A DNA stretch of 64,000 nucleotides from Liopterus haemorrhoidalis (Eukaryota; Arthropoda; Insecta; Coleoptera; Dytiscidae), in the NCBI GenBank assembly GCA_963971575.1, contig OZ020612.1, forward strand, positions 32,591,916 to 32,655,915, given 5' to 3'. A model generated the notes under the pieces. The model saw only the letters and a list, made by a program, of their open reading frames with translations, was not told the DNA's origin and searched no databases. Position numbers and translations under genes: made by a program. Shown piece after piece: positions 57,001 through 64,000 of this stretch. Numbering within the stretch: position 1 is the first letter of the stretch; each line of letters starts with the position of its first letter.

Positions 57001-58110
57001 AAAGCGAGATCTTTATTTTGGTGGCCAGGAATTGATAAAGATATAGAAAAATTATCGAAAGGTTGTTCGATATGTTTAGAGAATCGCCCAGCTCCAAGTA
57101 AATGTCCACTAAAACCGTGGCCTCTTGCTACAAAAGTTTTTGAAAGAGTGCATGTTGATTTTTTAGGACCAATCAGACATAAAATGTATCTTGTACTCAC
57201 TGATGCATATAGTAAATGGCCAGAAGTTGTGTATGTTCAAAATGCTGATACAGTTAATACTATTATTAAATTAAGAGAAATTTTTGCTAGATTTGGTCTT
57301 CCACATATTTTGGTTAGTGATAATGGAACGCCGTTCACTTCAGATAAATTTAATATATATTGCAAATTGAATAACATCAAACACATGACTATACCTCCTT
57401 ATCACCCAGCAAGTAATGGTGCTGCTGAAAACTCAGTAAAATCATTCAAGACAGCGTTTAAGAAAATATTGTTAGATAACGTTTCAAATGAACCAATGGA
57501 GAATTTAATAAATCGATATTTATTTAATTACAGAACAAATATTCATTGTTCAACAAATGAAACGCCTGCTCAGTTAATGTTTGGACGAATGTTAACAGAT
57601 AAATTTAGTTATCTATATCCAAATTCTAACAAATTAATGTCAGAAAAACAAATTGAACATTTTAAAGGTAATAGAAATGTAAATTTTTCAATAGGTGAAA
57701 TTGTTTATATTAAAAATTATTCGGCTAATATTAAAACACCTTGGATTAAAGGTAAGATAGACAAGGTTTTGGGTAATCGGGTATATATTGTTTATATTCC
57801 ATCTTTGAATTCCTTTTGGAAAAGGCATGTAGACCAGATTATAAAATGCAACAGTGACGATGATGACGTTTTCATTGAAAACACTGATAATCCTGTGCTT
57901 CCTGAAAATATTCGAAATGATGATAATGTTCAAAATAATTTAGACGGTGATGGTGGTAGTAATGAACAAATAAATGGTAATATTAGTAATGAAAATTTAG
58001 GTGATAATAATGAATTTGGGGATGAAAGTAATGATTGTATTGATGATTGTATTGCCAAACGTAGGGCTAAAAGAAATTGTAAACCACCAGACCGATTAAA
58101 TTATTCATAA
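54091..58110 (+). CDS. Gypsy gag-pol polyprotein, 1,339 residues
   Basis: One uninterrupted frame encodes all enzymes of a Ty3/Gypsy retrotransposon. Gag comes first, with two CX2CX4HX4C zinc knuckles at about 225-261 (CFRCGYDNHNFSNC and CLICQKIGHIANVC). Then come an aspartic protease (LDTGAG, about 302), reverse transcriptase with FSKLDLCQAYNQ, LPFGTKPA and YLDD (about 587), and RNase H (CDASKIGIGA at about 735, MTDHKPL later). Last is integrase with an HHCC zinc domain (about 957-1000) and Asp, Asp, Glu at about 1022, 1077 and 1112 (DD35E). Gag and pol are fused in a single frame, as in several insect lineages of this type. There is no env-like frame. An acidic, Asn-rich tail follows integrase. 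Nothing visible is broken, so the copy may be active. Confidence 0.96.
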   Translation: MAAENIKIINTVSTANFNVYQIGDDFEIFIERLEHYFTANLIDDKRKLSMLFTLVSEEVYKIIKNLCYPEKPKDKDFEDIVKLLENQFKPRISIYRQRIAFEKISQEGESIADWFVKVKKFAANCEFGDNLDERVKDKFIAGMNEGKILDRICEENVNKTLKEIVEIALNKEAILKEVMKKNEIYKLEDMKNKVTTKKQTEDQKDEKEKSTQSMQKKNEDNKEKLCFRCGYDNHNFSNCKFKTAKCLICQKIGHIANVCKNKQNFLDMSNDTIFYNFKHLPGNNTVFNFDVLVNNVNLKMELDTGAGLSVISLRTYNLKFSKFPLLPCKTVLQGYTGNKIIPVGILNCKFELFGRVVKGSLLVIKNGGPSLIGRDLFNKFNLTIQYFNDKFKLNHISEKDMLKDLLKKYQGTLLKDDLGCYNVEKISMKMEASVSPIFFKPRSLPFAYKELVEKELNRLENIGVISKIDNSSWGTPLVPILKKDGSIRLCADYRITVNKHLKDVNYPIPTIEELLSALQGGKYFSKLDLCQAYNQIQIDEETSKLLAWSTHKGIYAVNRLPFGTKPACSIFQKIIEKTLQGTTGTVTYLDDILITGCNKEEHLRNLESVFNRLNTVGLTLNKDKCEFFKKEINYLGYIITAEGVKKDLNKIKAIVEVPVPKNITEVKSFTGMINYYGKFFKNLANLLQPLYTFKKTNVKFEWTDQCQYAFMKAKKLITSDNVLVHFDQNLPITLSCDASKIGIGAVISHVFPNGDNKPIAFSSRILTKTEQNYSMIDKEALAIYYGVKKFARFLMGRHFTLMTDHKPLLAIFGDKKGIPVLAASRLQRWAFYLTAFNFEIKHIKGSENYSADTLSRLPLPIEVNEECENLDIDKNYLYFVTERAPISSKIVRMESRKDAEISKIIRLVKFGWDNYKMTSNLKSFYDRRNELTVEEDVLMWGYRVVIPQKLRKFLLDELHSSHLGIVKMKSKARSLFWWPGIDKDIEKLSKGCSICLENRPAPSKCPLKPWPLATKVFERVHVDFLGPIRHKMYLVLTDAYSKWPEVVYVQNADTVNTIIKLREIFARFGLPHILVSDNGTPFTSDKFNIYCKLNNIKHMTIPPYHPASNGAAENSVKSFKTAFKKILLDNVSNEPMENLINRYLFNYRTNIHCSTNETPAQLMFGRMLTDKFSYLYPNSNKLMSEKQIEHFKGNRNVNFSIGEIVYIKNYSANIKTPWIKGKIDKVLGNRVYIVYIPSLNSFWKRHVDQIIKCNSDDDDVFIENTDNPVLPENIRNDDNVQNNLDGDGGSNEQINGNISNENLGDNNEFGDESNDCIDDCIAKRRAKRNCKPPDRLNYS

Positions 58111-58127
58111 AAAATAGGGGAAAGTAT

Positions 58128-58284
58128 TGTTATGTATTAGTTTTAGTTGTTATGTATTATTATAGGTTGTTAGGAAATATTAAGTTATGCGTTTATTTTT
58201 CTTGTTATGTAACTATGTAGAAAAATGTCAAATAATTTATATTTTGAATTTATATGTTTAATAAAAGTTTATTAAAACATTACA
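58128..58284 (+). repeat. 3' LTR of the Gypsy element
   Basis: 157 bp, no difference from the 5' LTR seen on direct comparison. It follows the purine tract that primes plus-strand synthesis and is followed by TAAAC and the rest of the LINE. Confidence 0.95.
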
Positions 58285-58289
58285 TAAAC

Positions 58290-59332
58290 TAAAATACATT
58301 GGTTTTGATGATACTGCGCTCGCCTTTATGTCAAGTTACCTTGTCGACCGTATTCAAAGGGTCGTCTTGAATGATACTATTTCTGATCCCTTGAAACTGT
58401 TCAGAGGTGTACCTCAGGGCTCAATTTTAGGCCCACTGCTCTTTATTATTTATATTTTTGACCTTTTTACTGTTTCTCGTAATAGCATAATGTCGGTATT
58501 TGCTGATGATACTCAGGTACTAAAATCTTTTCTACCTAGCCAGTTTAATATAGCGCTCGATGAATTAAATGATGATCTACAATATATATCAACGTATGCC
58601 AAACAGCACTGTCTATGGATCAATGAAGCTAAATCATCTGCACTTATTTTTGGCTACAAAAATATTTCCGTTGCCTTACAAGCATTGGGAGATATTGTAA
58701 TTAATAACAAAGTTATACAATATCAGTCTAACTGTCGAAACTTAGGCATTATTTTTTATTCAGAAATGCGGTTCAAGCAGCACATAAATGTTTTAATACG
58801 TAAAGCATTTTTAGTTTTACGTAATTTATTTATGAATAGATTCTCATTGTCCACAAAAATTAAGCAGGTATTGACGGATAGTCTTGTTTTGTCCCTTTTT
58901 AACTATGGCGATATCGTATATGGCCCTTGCTTAACAACAGCAGATTCATACAGGATTCAGAAAGTGCAGAACACCTGTCTTCGTTTTATTTTCAATTTAC
59001 GTAAACGTGACCATGTAAGTTTTTATCGTGACACACTAGGGTGGCTTGATATGGCGAAGAGAAGAGAACTGCATTACAGCTGCTTTATTCACAAAATTTT
59101 AAATTCAGGAACTCCTTCATATCTAGCGGACAAAATCAACCTTAGACATGAGCTACATAATTTCAACTTCCGTAACAAACACATCTTAAATGTTCCTAAG
59201 CATAACAGCAAAATTTACGAGAGAAGTTTCTCCTATATGGTTCCTTCATTATTCAACTCAATTCCCAATGATATAAGATCTCTTAATATTTCACAATTTA
59301 AAAAATATATGAAGCATAAACTTTTAAATTAA
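58290..59332 (+). pseudogene. LINE ORF2, 3' part: rest of RT and C-terminus
   Basis: The frame continues directly from position 53910 once the Gypsy element and one TAAAC are removed. It contains RT motif B, VPQGSILGPLLF, motif C, FADDTQ (about 58496-58513), and the thumb/C-terminal segments WINEAKSSALIFG and NYGDIVYGPCL. It ends in a TAA at 59330-59332. No internal stop or frameshift is present. It is separated from its start, so it cannot be expressed as part of ORF2. Confidence 0.92.
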
Positions 59333-59637
59333 TATTTTTTTTTATCATGTTTTACTTGAGAAAGCACATTTTATCAACTTTATGTGGATTTTGATTTTTT
59401 GATTTGATTTTATTTATTTATTTTTTTAATTTATTGTATTTGTGTTAATTTTATTGTTTAATTTATTTATTTATATAAGATTTATTATGTTAATAATATT
59501 ATATTTTGATATTCTTTTTGCACATGTATGGTATTTTTTTATCTAATTGTAAAAATTTTCATTTTCGAAAGGTTAAAGTGTAATCAGCCGTTGGCTGTTC
59601 TTTAGTCCAATAAATTATATTATTATTATTATTATTT
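59333..59637 (+). other. LINE 3' UTR and (ATT)n tail
   Basis: An AT-rich trailer ends AGTCCAATAAATTATATTA and a run of ATT units. The (ATT)n end, in place of poly-A, is similar in style to that of the LINE at 2982-6626. Confidence 0.8.
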
Positions 59638-61378
59638 TTTTAAGCCTTCAAATTAAAAAAAATAAAATAAAAACTGTTTTTTATGTTTATATGCAACAAG
59701 AGGAATATAATAAAAAAAATTTTAAAAATCATGCCTATCCCCTATTACAGAATTAGCCACTAAAACACCAAGTTATGTTTCTATTATACAGTATTACCCG
59801 CTATTCAGTTTGCACAGATCCAGAGTTATAATTTAGGGTATTTTTTTTTTCGTACTTTGTAAAGATAGTGGCAGCATAGGGGAGGCCGGAATTGAGCGAT
59901 CGTTCTCGAGGGAGTATTCTACGTTCGAGACGAGGGAAGAAATAATATCCTCCACATGTAAGGGATGGAGAGCCGTTTTTGGAGCGAACCGTTGAAGGAT
60001 TTTGTATGAAAATTATTGTATCGTTTGGGACCTGTTTCTATAGGATGTTACGAGTTTTGGTTGTGTTTCAGCTAAGTATACTTGTGTGGAAATGTTTGAA
60101 ATTTTGTAACGGAAGCAATCCTGCTTCATTAACGTATTAGAATTCCCGTTTGGGGATGTTTTTGTAATTCCTTAACGTTGATAGCGTAGGGCTGCGTCTG
60201 GTACACCCTTATAATTTATGGCCATGGTTATTAAGTGTGTGTTATTTGAGATGTGAATATTAGCTATAATACATTGAGGTTCCTGAAGTTTTGTTTAATC
60301 TTGAGATGTTTTTGGAATTTATTGAGATGCAGACACCTGGTGTCGTTTGGTTTTGAGTAACGCTTGTTGCGTGAACGGTTGGGCTGTGTCGCCACCTTGA
60401 TTTTGAGGTACAATAATTTTTGTTCATGAGTCGCTCATAGTAAATTCTTGCCGCGTAAATGTAAATTCAGTCTGTCTGTAAAGTTAGATTTTTCCCTTGG
60501 TAAAGCGAGGTTGTGAAGCGACACCCAGAGCATACGGGTTAACCCTTTTGTGAATACTTACTGGTCGAATATTCGTGTCAAAGTCGCTCCACTTTATCAA
60601 GGGATCGGGTTTGCAATTATAATCGGGAGGGAAAATTAACGTAAAATTACTCGGGCGAAACCTCCTCCAAAAAGCATCGGTTTTTTTTTTTTATTATTTA
60701 ACTCTGGCCAGCTATCATGTCCTGTTTGCAACAAATTTTTTTAAATTTTCCGTAGAGTCAAGTGGGTGGGGTAATACGGCGATCTTTTTTTTGTGTTCTC
60801 GGTTACAGATTTTTTTGGGTTGGCGTATCACGGGTTTTAAAAAGGGGCTATAAGGGGGATATAAGGGGGAGTCAGTTCATTGATGTCGTTGGGGTCAAAC
60901 CATCGCGACGGCGATGCCAATGGACTAGCTAGGATTTTACTAGTCTTAAGGCGAGAGAGAGTTGTTATTAAAAATTTCAATCGGATTTTGTTGAGCACTG
61001 GCTCCCGATTTTCTAAACTTCTTCCAGATTTTTCTAAGCAGTATTACCTTAAGGAATACTGTTACCACTTCATCGTAGACAGTCACTGTGGTATATTTCC
61101 GTGCAGAAGTTTATGTAGCCCTAGGGCTGTTGTAGCAAAGTAATCCTATCACACGTTAATTGGTATTTATACCACAATACAGATTTAATTTTTGTTAAGT
61201 TTAAATTGTAATTGAAAGAAGGGAATATTGTCATTGGTGATAGTTAATATTGTTCTGAGCACCGTTTACTATCTATTTTTCTAGTGTTATTAACTGTTAT
61301 GAGTGAACATATTTACTTGTTGAATACTCATTTGTTTTTCTAGATGTTTGAGAGTATTTGCCTATCAATATTTTTTTT
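59638..61378. other. Unassigned, partly LTR-like sequence
   Basis: G+C is higher from about 59870 to 61140 than in the flanks. CTATAAGGGGGATATAAGGG at 60848-60867 followed by CAGTTCATTGATG resembles a TATA box and initiator of an LTR promoter. No TG...CA pair with target duplication could be fixed. An 87-codon frame (60880-61143) has no recognisable domain. Confidence 0.35.
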
Positions 61379-61556
61379 GATTATTATTAAATTGTTTTGG
61401 AGTAATTGTTTGGTCAATATTAAATATTTTTGAGTAATAGATTTTTTTACTACTCCAAACATTGAGAATATTGAACTAGTAATTTTCCTTATTATTTTTA
61501 AATTGTTTTGGAATAATTGTTTTGGTAATATTAAATATTTTTGAGTAATAGATTCT
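61379..61556. repeat. Direct repeat of about 65 bp, 110-bp spacing
   Basis: ATTATT.TTAAATTGTTTTGG followed by AATATTAAATATTTTTGAGT and AATAGATT occurs at 61381-61446 and 61491-61554 with few differences. It ends 15 bp before the Tc1 terminus. Confidence 0.75.
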
Positions 61557-61685
61557 TTGTTGATATCTACAGCCTTGTTCATATGTATGGTGCACCCTAA
61601 ATATTTGTGATTTTTTTGGAAGTATAAGAAAATTAAATAATGAAAACTATTTTATTATTCAAAATAATTATGAACATTGATATAT

Positions 61686-62843
61686 TTAATATTTTGTCAC
61701 TCCCCCCCTTGCATTTATAACAGCAGCTATCCTTTGTAGCATATTAACAAATAATTTTTTGCATGTATTTGCAGAAATTTTACCCCATTCCTCCTTTATT
61801 TTCTTAACTAGTTCCAGTTTTGATTGAACCTTGTGTTTAGCACCATTTTTCTTCAAAATTGGCCATAAATGCTTAATTGGATTTAAGTCGGGAGACTGTG
61901 CCGGCCAATCCAAAACGGAAATTTGTTGTCTTTGAAACCATTCTCGAGAAGTGGCAGCTGCATAGCATGGTGCGTTATCTTGTTGGAATAAATATGTTGA
62001 TTGGTCATCGTTCGTGAAAATTTTATGTACAGAAGGTCTTAAAACCGTCGATAACATTTTGATATAAGTAGAAGAATTCATCCTTCTCTCACACACAAAC
62101 ACTTGTCCCACGCCTGACGCTGCCATGGAGCCCCATATTATTACACTACACCCACCAAATTTAACTGTAGGGACCACACAGTCAGGGTGAAACTCTTCTC
62201 CGGTCCTTCGTTTTACATAAACCACCCCAGGGGTGCCAAAAAGCTATAAACAATAATCCCAATTTTAGTCTCAGTATTAACTGATGATTTTTTTTTTTGA
62301 CAATAACATTTTTTTATGATTTAAATTTTTTCATTAAGCAGCAATAAATATGCTTCAAAATTACCTGAATATTTGTCTCATCTGACCAAAGTACCTTTGC
62401 CCAATCATCATGTTTCCAGTTTTTGTGAATTTTCGCCCAATGAAGCCTTCTTTTTTTATTTTTCTCTGAAAGCCAGGGTTTTTTCCGCGCTTTGCGGCCT
62501 CTCAAACCGTGTTCTAGTAGTCTTCTTTTAACGGTTGGTGCCAAAATTTTCATAGTCGCAACAGTATTAAACTCTGTAGCCAATTCAGACGATGTTCTTT
62601 TCTATTTTTCAGTGATACTCGAATTAAGTTTCTATCTTCTCTCTCTGATGTCTTACGATTTCTTCCAGATTTTGGCCTATCTTTATGAGAACTAGTCGTA
62701 GCGAACCGTTTTATAGCATTTTGGACCGTTTTCCGGGAGCAATTTACTTTCTGAAAAATTTTCTCTTGACTCCATCCCTTTTGACTAAGACTTACAATTT
62801 GTGCACGTTTAACTTCACTCAAACTTTTTGTATTCACACTCAT
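61686..62843 (-). pseudogene. Tc1 transposase with a probable intron; Glu-to-Lys at catalytic site
   Basis: The gene starts at Met 62843 (MSVNTKSLSEVKRAQIVSLS) with a paired-type helix-turn-helix: QKGWSQEKIFQKVNCSRKTV, then RNRKTSEREDRNLIRVS. A frameshift near 62590 separates this from the second DNA-binding half (TVKRRLLEHGLRGRKARKKP) and the first catalytic Asp in VLWSDETNIQ. There the frame meets GTAATT, and 121 bases later TTTATAG (intron 62244-62364). It then resumes as LFGTPGVVYVKRRTGEEFHP, exactly the expected Tc1 continuation. The second Asp is in FQQDNAPCY. The third residue, 34 positions later in SPDLNPIKHLW, is Lys where the family has Glu. The catalytic change and the frameshift both make this copy inactive. 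Confidence 0.93.
62244..62364 (-). other. Probable 121-bp intron in Tc1 transposase
   Basis: On the minus strand it begins GTAATTTTGAAGC and ends ATTGTTTATAG after an A-rich and T-rich interior. It interrupts the conserved block between SDETNIQ and LFGTPG at phase 0. Its length is not a multiple of three, so without removal the frame is lost. Confidence 0.75.
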
Positions 62844-63145
62844 AATTAGTAAGCGGAAGTAACTGAACTAACTGAAAAAAAAAATCACTCTATTCTTGCC
62901 CAAGTCTCATTCTAATCTAAAACATTTATGTACCTAACGCATATAAACGAATATTAACTTGCAAACTACAATGTTTAAAAGGTTACGAACATGTTCAAAG
63001 CTGCAAACGAAACATTTTTCTATGAAATATAATTAAAAACAATGTGTAAAAGTATTTTAATTTGGTTCCCTAAATAAAATTCGCATAAATTGCATTTATT
63101 TATTAGATGTTCCAAGGGTGCTCCATACATATGAACAAGGCTGTA

Positions 63146-64000
63146 TTTAATAAAGTTAATAAAGTTTTGTAATGGATAGACTCTTTGGTCGATAATTTAC
63201 TTAGTAGTTCTGTATATTGATAGTTTTTGGTTGTTGATAATTTAAAATAGCACATTATGAAAAAATCACTAGGTAAGTTATTTATTTTTTCAAAAATAAA
63301 ATTTTGCTCGTTAATACACATCTCAAGAGCATTCATGCGATACCTCCAGTGGCGGTTTTTATATTAGTTGCAGGTTTCTGCAACTCCCAAACATGACGAA
63401 AAGTAAAATATAAAAAAAAATTGATGCTATGAGAATATGTTTTTCACATTCGGCTCTATATTGGTAAACAGCATCCTTAATTCTCTATTTGTAGTCGGTT
63501 TCTCTTTTGCATTAAAAAGTCTGTAACGGCACTAAATCTACGTTTAGCTAAATATTACGATAGAAAATTAATTAAGAACTTTTTCACGACGACCCATAAA
63601 TGATGGTGCCCGTTTTTTAAATTTAACTCTTCGTTGATTTTTAATTCAACTAATTTTTCTTCTTTTTTTTAAATATAATTATGGCTTCTAGCTTTATCCT
63701 TTGCCAGCGTCAGTTACTTGTATTTGTTATTCCCTAATCAAAATTTGCTGAAGTCGATTTGGTATTTAACACGAAGGAATGTAGACGGGAAAGAGGAGTT
63801 TACCAGTGAGGCCCGTCATGGCAGGACTTTGGGGGTACAGTGGGGCCAGGGGGAGTTTGATAATAGAGATTTTTAGTTACATAATGGATATGACTTCCTA
63901 ATTAATTCATTAAACACGCTTTTGTCGATAAATTTCGTAGCCTATTGTAATAATAATATATTTATTTATTTAGCTAAAATGATAATAATTACGATTACAA
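63146..64000. other. Window end, one hAT-like terminus
   Basis: CAGTGGCGGTTTTTATATTA at 63351 resembles a hAT left end; the right end would be beyond the window. A 77-codon minus-strand frame (63103-63336) overlaps the Tc1 end and shows no recognisable domain. Confidence 0.4.

Larger units (their letters stand above)
53911..58284 (+). mobile_element. Ty3/Gypsy LTR retrotransposon, apparently intact (4,374 bp)
   Basis: LTRs of 157 bp at both ends match base for base by eye. Between them lie a short leader beginning TTTGGCGACGAGG (the putative primer-binding region), one long gag-pol frame, and a purine tract AAAAAATAGGGGAAAG at about 58109-58124. Both ends are TGTTA...TTACA. The 5-bp duplication TAAAC flanks it. 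It is inserted in the RT domain of the LINE on the same strand. Confidence 0.95.
50960..59637 (+). mobile_element. CR1/Jockey-type LINE with nested Gypsy element
   Basis: The order is a 5' leader with a hairpin (ACGATTGCACAT arms at 51051-51083), ORF1 (51152-51829), a 340-bp spacer, ORF2 (from 52170, interrupted at 53911-58289, ending at 59332), a 3' UTR, and an (ATT)n tail at 59618-59636. Without the Gypsy insertion it would be about 4.3 kb, near full length. The 5' boundary is approximate. Confidence 0.9.
61570..63143 (-). mobile_element. Tc1-like DNA transposon, complete ends, TA target
   Basis: Inverted ends of about 28 bp (CAGCCTTGTTCATATGTATG..GCACCCT at 61570-61597 and its complement at 63116-63143) differ at one position. 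TA is duplicated at 61568-61569 and 63144-63145. The 1,574-bp element carries one transposase gene on the minus strand and little else, the usual size for Tc1/mariner. Confidence 0.95.

Noticed and set aside
59870..61140. Third solo LTR
   Set aside because: Promoter-like sequence and higher G+C are present, but no TG...CA ends with target duplication could be found.

Overview
The window is AT-rich animal nuclear DNA, almost certainly from an insect. Coding exons carry GT-AG introns, the two host genes match insect/metazoan families (a SEC14-like lipid-binding protein and the store-operated calcium channel Orai), and the rest is a dense mosaic of insect-type transposable elements (TEs). Repeat load and long introns point to a large genome. 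A beetle would fit, but order and species cannot be fixed from the sequence.

Layout. 1-8900: relic of a hAT transposon (ZMYM1-like transposase, minus strand), a degraded LINE broken by long inverted-repeat foldbacks, and nested small DNA elements. 8960-26598: five 3' exons of a SEC14-like gene (end of the CRAL-TRIO domain plus the GOLD domain); the 5' exons are not visible. Its introns hold SINEs, a deleted mariner, a Harbinger-type element, several hATs with exact 8-bp target duplications and several MITE families; the last intron is 10.1 kb. 26600-34350: intergenic DNA with a four-deep nested MITE stack at 32583-33609. 34369-35025: Orai in one long exon. 35026-50500: hATs, two solo LTRs, a 124-bp dimeric tandem repeat, and an RTE-like LINE inside a hAT whose two 8-bp target copies are intact. 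50547-50669: a possible first exon of an unknown gene. 50960-59637: a nearly complete CR1/Jockey-type LINE, interrupted by one in-frame stop and by an apparently intact 4.37-kb Ty3/Gypsy element with matching LTRs. 61570-63143: a complete Tc1-like element whose transposase has a probable intron, one frameshift and Lys in place of the catalytic Glu.

No gene cluster or operon is present. The most informative content is the insertion stratigraphy: many elements have readable termini and target duplications, and other copies in the same window let nested insertions be ordered in time. No clearly new cellular system was found. The best leads are the intron-bearing Tc1, the young Gypsy element, the solo LTR carrying a three-frame-open minisatellite, a hammerhead-like RNA motif, and a merged splice acceptor/donor sequence at the Orai exon.
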